DNA of 64,000 nt from Amoebophrya sp. A120 (taxonomy: Eukaryota; Sar; Dinophyceae; Syndiniales; Amoebophryaceae): assembly GCA_905178155.1 (NCBI GenBank), contig CAJINV010000003.1:9803979-9867978 (forward strand). The letters run 5' to 3'. The notes under the pieces are model-generated. The model did not search any database and had not been told where the DNA came from. It was given only the letters and a program-made list of their open reading frames with translations. Positions within the stretch are counted from its first letter, which is position 1. The number at the start of each line of letters is the position of its first letter. Of this stretch, positions 56,754 to 64,000 are shown piece by piece. The position numbers and the translations under genes were made by a program.

Positions 56754-57548
56754 CTACTCATCCCGCACCCATTCATATCTACACTTGCAGCATTGCGCCG
56801 CAATGGTCCGCGTGCGATCTTCCCCCCGCCACGTGTCCCAAACGTCCAAATGCGAGATGTTGTATCTTGACCCATGCGCGGTGTCGCCGCACTTGGGACA
56901 CACGAGGTTTTTGTCCCAGAAAGGAAAGGCCGCGTGGGAGTCCAGGACGTTTTCTGTGTGGTGCTTTGCTTCTTCTTTTGCCCGCTTCACCCTGGGACTA
57001 TTGTACACATCTGGTTGCTCGTTGAATTTGCGAACGAACTGCTCCGCGGTCAGCTCGCCCTTCACTAGCATTCGTTTGTGCTCCGAGTTGTAGCCCCGTT
57101 TCAACGAGGCAAGCAGCTCCCGTAAATCATGCACATACTGAAACACCGCATCCCGCCCGCTGGAAGACACGACAGCCCTGACCGGCACTTGTTCCCATGC
57201 GGGAGTCACGCTCGTCGTAAGCGGGGAAGGGGAAACCCCGCTCGGTCGAGTCGCAGGAGATCCCGGACCATTGTTCGTCAGATGACCGGCGCTTGTCAAC
57301 GTGGTCGCGTACTTGTCAAAAATCATCTTCTCAATCTCATAGGCGGCGGCAATGCTTGTTTTCACGCCCTGTCGCCACTGTTCCACCAAATCCATTGCCT
57401 TAGGAAGACCACTGCTTTTCAAAAATTTTCCCACTGTTGTATCAAAGTGAATAGCACCCATCTTCAAGAAGCGCGAGGCATTTCTTGGTATACAATCAAT
57501 GCTGTAGCAAGGAAACTTCTCTCCTGCTGGTAATCCGAATACACCCAA
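56754..57548 (-). CDS. TFIIS-like transcription elongation factor
   Basis: A predicted RNA polymerase II transcript-cleavage/elongation factor. The frame is open from about 57557; the first ATG is codon 30 (57461, directly preceded by TTGAAG), giving 235 residues to the stop at 56754. Counting from codon 1, residues 37-62 (TTVGKFLKSSGLPKAMDLVEQWRQGV) resemble the end of the N-terminal LW domain. Residues 66-80 and 133-200 match the TFIIS central domain, with the LKRGYNSEHKRMLVKGELTAEQF block corresponding to its LKD-KNPDLRR-VL-GEI region. The C-terminal zinc ribbon has Cys217/Cys220 and Cys253/Cys256 and the family's final CxxCxxxW. The acidic tip, normally Asp-Glu after Arg-Ser-Ala, reads Gly-Glu-Asp-Arg here, so the catalytic acid pair is present but reordered. 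The partial LW domain implies one or more upstream exons to the right of 57550. Confidence 0.84.
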   Translation of the reverse strand: MGVFGLPAGEKFPCYSIDCIPRNASRFLKMGAIHFDTTVGKFLKSSGLPKAMDLVEQWRQGVKTSIAAAYEIEKMIFDKYATTLTSAGHLTNNGPGSPATRPSGVSPSPLTTSVTPAWEQVPVRAVVSSSGRDAVFQYVHDLRELLASLKRGYNSEHKRMLVKGELTAEQFVRKFNEQPDVYNSPRVKRAKEEAKHHTENVLDSHAAFPFWDKNLVCPKCGDTAHGSRYNISHLDVWDTWRGEDRTRTIAAQCCKCRYEWVRDE

Positions 57549-57627
57549 AGGCGCAAACTATCGTTTCAGAACAATGCCGATCAAATTCGCTATCGTTTCA
57601 GAATAATGCCGCACAGCTTTCGAAGCT

Positions 57628-57655
57628 TTCAATAATCATCATCATCATCATCATC
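57628..57655. repeat. (ATC)n trinucleotide microsatellite
   Basis: Eight consecutive ATC units with one following CGTC variant, in the region upstream of the TFIIS-like frame. Confidence 0.95.
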
Positions 57656-57659
57656 ATCG

Positions 57660-58240
57660 TCATACGGTCCTTCTAGTGGCGCGCGCAGCATGAAAAGCAA
57701 GGCACCAGCGCGCTTCTGAAGGTGCACGCAGGTACTACGCAGCGCGCCCCAGTGGTCTTTGACGGTGCGCGCAGGTACGTACTACGCCGCACAGGTAGTA
57801 CACCGTGCGTTGACCCAGCGGACTTTCTTGGTACTCTTCGTATGTACGAACTGCAATGACATCAGTCTTTATCTTTCCAGCTCCAGCATTGAAGAGCTTC
57901 GCATAATTTATTTTCTATGGGGAGGCCGTTGTCTTCACTTTGATACTTGGTGTCTTCTAAAAGCTTGCTACCTGTTGTTTTATGCCAATTCATCACTCCA
58001 TGAGCGAATCACGAAGGTGCAACAAATGTTTTCCCTGGCGCCAAAACACGAGAGGCAAAATCCCCCACGATGCTGCTGATTGCTATTATCTATCTCGAAC
58101 ATTATTGAACAAATGGCATCGCGTCCCCGGGCCCCTTGCTGAATCCGCAAAATGCTGCGGGCCGCGCTAATGGTTTCTGTATTTTCTCGCGCGCGCTCCC
58201 TTTCTCTCGAACAGAATGCCCTTCGCGCCCTTCGTCTTTT
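57660..58240. other. Spacer, nothing recognised
   Basis: Short direct repeats of TACTACGC and GCGCGCAGGTAC occur at 57735-57800. This stretch could contain 5' exons of the TFIIS-like gene, but none was fixed. Confidence 0.4.
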
Positions 58241-58245
58241 TTAAG

Positions 58246-58585
58246 AGAAATACAACAATGAGCATAGCAAAGTAAACAAATACAGCCTAAAACTAACTAA
58301 AAATATAAAATGATAAAGAAATAAAACAGCCCTTCGTCTTTTTTAATAAGATTCAAAGGGGAGCCAAGGGTCGGGAAATGTAACAAAGACGAAGCGGGGG
58401 CGGTCGCGCCCAAACGCAGCACGGGGAAACGCGGTCGCGGGTCCGAAAAGTGGCATGCAAAACGCGGCGCGCCCAAACGCGGTCGCGCACTGGAATACAT
58501 AGAAGGAAATACAACAATAAGCATAGCAAAGTAAACATATACTAACCTAATAAAACTATATAAAATTAAAAATAATAAAACAGCA
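58246..58585. repeat. AT-rich direct repeats flanking a GC-rich spacer
   Basis: An AT-rich segment of about 85 bases at 58246-58330 recurs at 58505-58583. Both begin with GAAATACAACAAT, then AGCATAGCAAAGTAAACA, and end in AATAAAACAGC. The intervening 175 bases are GC-rich and contain repeated CGCCCAAACGCGG words. CCCTTCGTCTTTTTTAA also occurs twice (58227 and 58330). The layout resembles a short element bounded by direct terminal repeats. Confidence 0.8.
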
Positions 58586-58665
58586 CACCTAAGTCGCTGA
58601 TTTTTTCATTTTTAGGAGAGGAATGAGGAGCATAGAGAACCTAAAGAGGGCGCGAAGAAGAAAAA

Positions 58666-58825
58666 GAGGAAAAGAGCAAGCGAGTGTTCGTCTGTACGTT
58701 TTCTGGTGGTCAGCTGGTAAATGTGAACGTCTTCACGAGCGCCTTAAGCACCGGCCTAAACCTGCGCACCGTTTGCCAACGGTGCACGGATCGATCATGA
58801 TCTGCGCCTCCAGCCATATGTAGCT
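58666..58825 (+). repeat. Dispersed hairpin-bearing repeat, copy 2
   Basis: Related to 8643-8818. It keeps the GTGAA-loop-TTCAC hairpin, the CTTAAGCACCGGCCTAAA core, an even better stem CCGTT-TGCC-AACGG, and GGATCGATCATGATC. Relative to copy 1 the loop bases differ and one base is missing after CTTAAGG, which shifts any shared reading frame. The 3' end differs but again forms a small hairpin (CTTGC-TCGT-GCGAG). Confidence 0.7.
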
Positions 58826-58869
58826 TGCTCGTGCGAGAGAAAATACATAGTCCATCGCGGTCCTCCCCC

Positions 58870-59060
58870 GACAAAAATGCGGCCGCGCCCCCAAAAAAAA
58901 GCCGGTCGCCCAACGAAAAAACCGGGGGCGGTCAAACGCGGAAAGCGCGGCGGTGGTGAAAAGCGCGCCGAATCGCGGCCGCGCTAATCCCGGCGCGGTC
59001 GCGGTTTTGCAATCTTGGCCAAGGCCGGTCGAGGCGGGGGCCAGCCGCGTTTGAGCGCGA
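58870..59060. other. GC-rich spacer with CGCGGTCGCG words
   Basis: Repeated GCGGCCGCG, GGTCGCGG and AAACGCGG words. No gene. It precedes the second composite element. Confidence 0.5.
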
Positions 59061-59109
59061 TTTCATGTCTTATCCTGCTTGTGTAAATAGATATTAATCG
59101 CCACGGTAT

Positions 59110-59430
59110 AAAAAGTGTCACTTTGCGCTCCGATTTCAAGTTTGATTCTGAGTCTCAGGCTTGACTTTGAGTTTCAGGCTTGACTCTGAGCGTCAAGCTT
59201 GACTTTGAGTCTCAAGCTTGACTTTGAGTCTGAGTATCAGGCTTGACTTTGGGTTTGAGTTTCAAGCTTGACTTTGAGACTGAGTTTCAAGCTTGAGCTT
59301 CAGTTTCACAATTGACCTTGAGTCTCAGCTTCAGGCTAGACCTTGAGTCTCAGTTTCAAGCTAGACCTTGAGTTTCAGTCTCAGTGTCAAGCCTGACTTT
59401 GAGTCTCAGTTTCAAGCTTGCCTTTGAGTG
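59110..59430 (+). repeat. TTGAGTCTCAAGCTTGAC minisatellite, composite element copy 2
   Basis: A degenerate array of 18-30 base units such as TTTGAGTCTCAAGCTTGACT and TTTGAGTTTCAGGCTTGACT, related in sequence to the array at 48014-48220. It is followed directly by a GC-rich array. Confidence 0.88.
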
Positions 59431-59437
59431 TCAGTCT

Positions 59438-59530
59438 GCCGGAACCGGGGCCACCGGAACCGGGACCGCCTGAACCGGGGCCACCGTAACTGCGGCCACC
59501 CGAGCCGGGACCGCCGGAGCCGGCGGCCCG
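59438..59530 (+). repeat. CCGGAACCGGGGCCA tandem repeat
   Basis: Five to six copies of a 15-18 base unit (CCGGAACCGGGGCCAC, CGGAACCGGGACCGCC and variants). It occupies the same place in copy 2 of the composite element as the 48-bp palindromic repeat in copy 1, and both units are GC-rich and partly self-complementary. Confidence 0.88.
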
Positions 59531-59640
59531 GCGCTTTTTTCTTTTTGGATTTGTTATCTAGAGCTGGCAAGATGAGGACACTTAAATGCTCCAGCTCCGG
59601 AGTGCTTAATTACAGGCGAGGCTGGCGTTGCTAGTTGTAT
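59527..59640 (+). repeat. Composite element right end, copy 2
   Basis: CCCGGCGCTTTTTTCTTT, then GGATTTGTTATCTAGA, then after about 57 bases GCTGGCGTTGCTAGTT. This matches 48865-48962 in order and spacing. The gene annotated at 59554-60521 on the other strand reads into this block and ends in it. Confidence 0.8.
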
Positions 59641-60521
59641 ATATATGATCACATACAAATTTAATCGAAAACTCGAAGGGATCTTCTGGATTACTGTACT
59701 CATTGGCAGCTTGGCAAGATCGCGCAAGGATTGGTCGGTTATTGCGTTCTCGGCCATGATCGCATTCACCTCCTGTTTGTGGAGATCGTAATCCCTGTCG
59801 TGCTCCAATACCTCGATGAAAGCCTTTCGAAATTCATGCCTTTTTTCCGCATTTTCGGCGATCGGCGCCTTACTCGTTCCTAGACTAGTCCGGGGGCTAA
59901 ACGACCTCGGGCTGTCCGGGCTGGGGTCCTTACTGCCGCCGCCTGAGCTCGTCGTTCGTTGCCTCACCAGGACGTCTAAAGAAATTCCGATCAAGAGCGG
60001 TTCCTTTGGAACGTGCCCCTCATCGTTTTTGCTTGCCGTACGGCCACGCTTCGCGACAGTCGATTCAGCCGAATTCGTGCGAGTACGAACGATGTTAGTC
60101 GTGGGGGACCACTCGAGTTTCCCCCGCATCTGTGGGGTCGTGCCGGTGGCTTCCGCGCGTGGACAGCGCAGCGGCGAAAAAAAAGAAGGATGTGCCGGCT
60201 TCTGGTTCCCGGACAACGATCCGAGCTTGCTCCTCATGGCCGGGGAAGCTGCAGACGTGGTGGTCCCGGTGCTGGTTGGAACGGCCCCAAAGTGGGGGGA
60301 TCCCAACGGTTCGGTGCGTCGATGTATCGAAACGAAAAAAATACCTGCCCCATACCTAAGAAACGTTTGTATTCTTGCACCCCGTCCAGTAAATCTATCA
60401 AACTCACGCTTTCATTCATTGCCACCAAATCGACCGAAAGCACGATCGCGGCTTCTATGTCAGATGAGTTAAAGGACGGCGATTCTTTCTGTGTACGGAA
60501 TCTAATCGAGCTATGAAACAT
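59554..60521 (-). CDS. Unrecognised two-exon gene, about 274 residues
   Basis: Exon 1 runs from an ATG at 60521 to 60345 and ends at CAG/GTATTT. Exon 2 probably begins at 60201 after GGGAACCAG and ends at the stop at 59554. The resulting 143-base intron keeps the frame. Exon 1 encodes a compact, mixed hydrophobic segment (DIEAAIVLSVDLVAMNESVS, then LIDLLDGVQEYKRFLG). Exon 2 begins with a Ser/Thr/Pro/Arg-rich, probably disordered region and ends with a helical segment (RHEFRKAFIEVLEHDRDYD through LRDLAKLPMSTVIQKI). The last 25 or so residues and the TAA stop lie in the right end of the composite repeat element. No family was recognised. Confidence 0.6.
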
Positions 60522-60663
60522 TTTACATCGCAGTGAATATGATCCTTGCGGTGCCTCAATACAACACTGATGCTCGTCGCTGTCCAACTGAGTCTAAAAC
60601 TAATTTGCATGACACATACAACAACTATGTTGAGGAGCTTACCTTTCATTTATTGTGAGGAAG

Positions 60664-60944
60664 AATCCCCCCTCCCCAGCATATAAACTGGAAATTTGTG
60701 ACGCTGCCTATTTTGTGGCCACAAATCAGATTTGTCGCGCAGAAAGTGTTTGGCGGTATTTTCTAAGCCTGTTCGGGTATGCCATAGCAAACAGGTTTGC
60801 AGTAGTGGAAAGCGCAAGACAGGCTGGAGCTGGCTGTAGAATGCGCCACAAGGCTCCCACTGCCCTACAGGCAAGTAGACAAAGGCGATTTGTGGCCACA
60901 AATCCGCACCACAAATTTCCATTTTGATCTGGGGAGGGGGGATT
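60664..60944. mobile_element. Foldback / MITE-like element (281 bp)
   Basis: The ends are 16-bp perfect inverted repeats, AATCCCCCCTCCCCAG and its complement. Inside these the similarity continues for about 58 bases in total, through GGAAATTTGTG and the internal palindrome TTTGTGGCCACAAA, present in both arms. The interior of about 160 bases has no open frame of note that is not mirrored on the other strand. A target-site duplication could not be identified with confidence. Size and structure fit a non-autonomous inverted-repeat transposon. Confidence 0.8.
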
Positions 60945-62200
60945 TTTCACTTTGATATCATTTCTTTTTTGTTTTTCTTTCTGACAAAAATTGAAATACG
61001 TCACTTCGGGATGCGGACGGCATTCTCTACACTGATACTACGCTTGGCATCAGGTGAGTCCAACTCCGTCTCCGGCATGCGGCTTTGAAAAGACGCGGCA
61101 CTCATCGCAGACATGATAACTGGATTGGTATCTAATGAAAACTATCAAAAAATGAAGGGGAATAGATTATCTATAATGAACGTGGTCGCTCAAGCGTACT
61201 GAAGTGCGGACAACATGCTAGCTTGAGTTTACCTTCTAAACTTATTTCGATAATGAAGTTGTATTTATGATTGTCGAACTAGGACTTTGCTACACGGTGT
61301 ACTTGTGAACTCATGCGGGCTCATGAGACCGAGTCCGAGAAGTATGAAACTAAAAAGATAAACAATCGAGAGTAGAACGAAGGTCCAGGTAACAAAAAAT
61401 ATTGATATTCAAAAACCTGGAAAGCTTTTTTGTCAAATTGTACAGAAACTGTTCGTTCTCAATCCATTTCATCACACGTGCGAGCCTATACCGGATGGTA
61501 TCGCCTTGCTTTTGGGACCACTCGCGTCGAGAAAATATCAGACTTCATACTTACTTATTCTTCGTTTTATGTTCGAGCGGAAAACCAGAAAGTAAAAAGT
61601 AAAGATGCTGTTTTCATCGAGCCACAGATCTACAATGCAGGACAAATCTCTATTCCAACCACACGGGAGTGGGAAATACAGATCGAAGTACGGTGATCTG
61701 GGGTCTTTCTAGAAAAAGACAATCCGAAAAAAAGCATCCACTGGAAGTTTCAGAAAAGATCATGATTCGAATCTGTTCGAAATCGACTCTGCGTCTTAGC
61801 TTTGCCTTTGAGAAAAGATACAGGTGAATAGGGGACGCAGCTTTTTTTTCGACGCGTGAGAATCTTTTTGGGACTTCGTAGCTCCACACCGCGGCCCTTA
61901 GCTTCTGGCATTTCGCTAGTTCATTCTGGCTTTTATTCTTTTCTTCGTTCTATGTAATGAATAAGGGACATCAGTCGCCTGCTACTTTCCTTTGTTTTTT
62001 CTCTCTCTCTTTTCTCGTTCTCTTCTTCGTTGGCATCTTTCTCTTTTTGTACAGAAACAGTTTCCGTTTTTTTCTACGGGGGACAAAAAGCGCGGGATCT
62101 GCGTCTGGTGCGTTCATTCTCCAGCCTCCGCCCCGTTCGCTTTCTTGCTTCCCTCTTGCTCTTTCGCTGTTCAAATCCCGCCCCTGAGTGGGGTTTTGGC
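60945..62200. other. Spacer, nothing firm
   Basis: AT-rich. A plus-strand frame at 61430-61696 without an ATG at its start reads a protein-like tail (AENQKVKSKDAVFIEPQIYN). It may be a stray exon, but lacks supporting splice sites. Confidence 0.4.
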
Positions 62201-62204
62201 AAGG

Positions 62205-62690
62205 CTGCAAGTTCACGGAGCTCGGCCGCGATGCTCTCGGAGCCCTGGGGAAGGGATCGAAAATTCACTGCGCTTTCGATCCTCGGGAAACAAACTGCTA
62301 TCAGTCCGAAGCCCCGTGAGCTTTGGACTCTCCGAAAATCTCGGTCCGGGTCGATATCGTCGAAGACCGAAAGTCCAGCGAACTTTCGAGCCTTGGCAAA
62401 TCTCCCCGATCCGGACTCAAATTTGACGGGGATCGACGGAATGAAGCTCCGTGAACTTTCCATTACCTTTCCACGGGCTGGCCCGAGATAGGAGTCGAAG
62501 GGAAATTCACTGAACTTTCGGCCCTCAGAAAATTCTGATCGTTCGAAAGTTCATGGAACTTTCCACGCCTTTCCCAGGCTTGGTCTGGGAGAGAGGTCGA
62601 AAGTTCCCGGAGCTCTTACCCTTCTCAAAATCGCAATCAGCTGTGGGCTTTCCCGACAGCCTTGCCAGAATCTCACTCCGGATTGCGATG
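62205..62690. repeat. Degenerate GAACTTTC-containing tandem repeat
   Basis: Diverged units of about 65-80 bases. Each contains GAACTTTC or a variant (GAGCTTTGG, GCGCTTTCG), then a CCTTGGCAAAT- or CCTCGGGAAA-like block, then a TCGGTC/TCGATCG block and GAAAGTTCAC-like sequence. Recognisable units start near 62262, 62316, 62378, 62452, 62512 and 62556. The plus-strand frame 62030-62491 reflects this repetition. Confidence 0.7.
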
Positions 62691-63250
62691 CAGCTCTCGC
62701 CCTCTGTCTATGCATGTTTAGCGCCGTTATCATGCATCTGCGAAACGAAAAGCGTTGCGGTTGTGTGGGCGCCAAGTGGTACAGGGTGTCGCCCTAGCCC
62801 CCCTGGTTTTGCAGTGAAATCAATTTTCCGCCGAGGAGGGGGGACGGCGTTTTCCGGTCCATGGTCCATGGAGAAACAGCAGCCAGCACGCGCCTTCTCC
62901 GGTAGTTTCCCAGCTCCTTCCGAGGCGTTCTGGCCCAAAAGGAGCCCGACCGTCGTTTTTTGTTTTTTTGCGAATCAGAAGGGGACAAAGGGAGAAGCGG
63001 GGGACCAAGTCCCAAAAAGACCCCTCCACCCGCGTCCCAAAAAAAGCCTCATCCATCACTGAGTATGAGTAAGTAGACAAACTGAGAAATAATAGGAGTT
63101 TAAAGACCTACTCTTGCCCATTATCTCTCTCACACTCACACTGCAATGCGCCTCCAGCCTTTGTCTTTACGCTCACGCACTTTGCCCTTCTAAAGCACCT
63201 CCTTCGACAAAAGTAAACCCGAAGGCAACCGACTCTGCACAATTGGATTA
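62691..63250. other. Spacer, nothing recognised
   Basis: Contains a GGTCCATGGTCCATGG near-duplication at about 62855. No gene recognised. Confidence 0.4.
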
Positions 63251-63541
63251 TCAAAAACACCGAACTTCCTTTAACGTAGCCGAGTGACTACATTCTTGCT
63301 GAATTGACCCGGCAACAACGCCACTCATTTGTAGTTGCGACCAAAAATTTAGAAAAACCCTATCTTCCTCGTGCATGTGTATTTCAAATCTAGAAAGAGG
63401 GTATAAAATTCTCATTCTGCATTCAGAGCTATACCATGCTGATCTGCCGAATGTACTGTAGAGAGACAGCGGATCGCGGAACTGCCGCAGTGCTTTTCGT
63501 GATAGACAAAGCGAAGCCGGGCAGGCTTCGATCAGTGGCAT
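63251..63541 (-). CDS. Small candidate ORF, unrecognised
   Basis: An ATG at 63541 opens a 96-residue frame with balanced composition (ALRQFRDPLSLYSTFGRSAW; EDRVFLNFWSQLQMSG). It has the same orientation as the other genes. No family, splice site or signal was recognised, so it may be chance. Confidence 0.2.
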   Translation of the reverse strand: MPLIEACPASLCLSRKALRQFRDPLSLYSTFGRSAWYSSECRMRILYPLSRFEIHMHEEDRVFLNFWSQLQMSGVVAGSIQQECSHSATLKEVRCF

Positions 63542-64000
63542 CGAACGCCGTCGGCTGATGTACTCTATGCAACTCGGGGAGGTGGACTCTGGCTATGTGC
63601 CCAAAGGTTTTTTGTCCTCCCTATGATACGCAGTCTGTCATACAATTCGAGTCGCTCGCCCATCACTTTCCACCACGACCGTAGCGTGCACGAAGTAAGT
63701 TCCTTCTGAGACTGTTTGCGCTCGCAACGAAGGTAAATCTCACAAAGTGAAACGCTGAACCTTTCGAGGGCAGCCTGTCAATATATTTATCCACTCACTC
63801 CTTCAATTACGTCTTTATCTATTTATCTATTGCTTTTCACTTGTCATCGCGAAACAAAATTTAGCTCCCGCTGCGTCCGCCTCTTTATTTAATCACAGTC
63901 GGGTCCTCAATCACAGTGGTAAGACATTGGCAAGGGCTGTCCCAAGAAGGACAGCAGCGGCAGATGGTCTCGAACCGCGTCGCTTCATAGACAAAGCGTT
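63542..64000. other. Window end, nothing recognised
   Basis: AT-rich sequence with no gene or repeat recognised. Confidence 0.4.

Noticed and set aside
62165-62195. B-box-like TGTTCAAATCC as part of a tRNA
   Set aside because: The flanking bases cannot form a T stem, and there is no A box or cloverleaf upstream.
63940-64000. Possible tRNA on the minus strand at the window edge (GCGGTTCGAGACC)
   Set aside because: The T-arm-like word is present, but the stem does not pair beyond two bases, and the anticodon-arm candidate has an eight-base loop. The acceptor end is also wrong.
1-64000. CRISPR array, rRNA operon, spliced-leader RNA gene or organellar gene set
   Set aside because: I looked for spaced identical repeats, conserved rRNA words, the dinoflagellate leader core and organellar proteins. 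None was seen.

Overview
This window is nuclear-type eukaryotic DNA. Protein genes are sparse and are interrupted by GT-AG introns of roughly 140-330 bases. They sit in a landscape dominated by GC-rich, gene-free blocks and by mini- and microsatellite repeats. The recognisable families are a class 3 lipase, an EDR2 C-terminal/DUF1336 protein and a TFIIS-like elongation factor. Every well-supported gene is on the minus strand. A one-way gene array, low gene density, abundant repeats and an AG directly before several start codons would fit a dinoflagellate or related alveolate protist. That assignment is inference: I see no rRNA, spliced-leader RNA or other diagnostic marker.

Layout. 1-2.7 kb is a GC-rich block ending in a TTAAAAAG tandem repeat. 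The two-exon class 3 lipase lies at 3.9-5.7 kb (minus). 5.7-9.1 kb is non-coding and holds a short inverted repeat and one copy of a hairpin-containing repeat. An unrecognised two-exon gene lies at 9.1-11.2 kb (minus). A GC block covers 11.8-12.7 kb. 13.1-15.7 kb is a duplicated, nested repeat region. The EDR2_C/DUF1336 gene is at 16.0-17.07 kb (minus). 18.5-20.7 kb is a GC block with nested perfect hairpins. 22.1-23.0 kb is an extreme C-rich minisatellite followed by a possible minus-strand exon at 23.0-23.4 kb. 23.4-42.5 kb is mostly GC-rich sequence with no credible gene, apart from two small candidates near 39.7-40.3 kb.

The right third is richer in genes. Spliced minus-strand genes lie at 42.6-43.3 and 43.9-45.7 kb, with a possible one at 46.7-47.3 kb. 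A composite minisatellite element lies at 48.0-48.96 kb. 49.5-51.6 kb is a GC-rich repeat field. An 894-residue coiled-coil/Cys-rich protein is encoded at 51.9-54.6 kb and the TFIIS-like gene at 56.75-57.5 kb. A second copy of the hairpin repeat is at 58.7 kb and a second composite element at 59.1-59.6 kb. The element's end supplies the stop codon of the next minus-strand gene (59.55-60.5 kb). A 281-bp foldback, MITE-like element lies at 60.66-60.94 kb, and degenerate repeats at 62.2-62.7 kb.

The genes do not form an evident pathway: a secreted or vacuolar-type lipase, a lipid-binding-type EDR2_C protein and a Pol II elongation factor are unrelated housekeeping or membrane functions. The most unusual content is repetitive. 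There are two unlinked copies of an ordered composite element, two copies of a conserved hairpin-bearing element, and 48-bp palindromic repeats that stay open in both strands.
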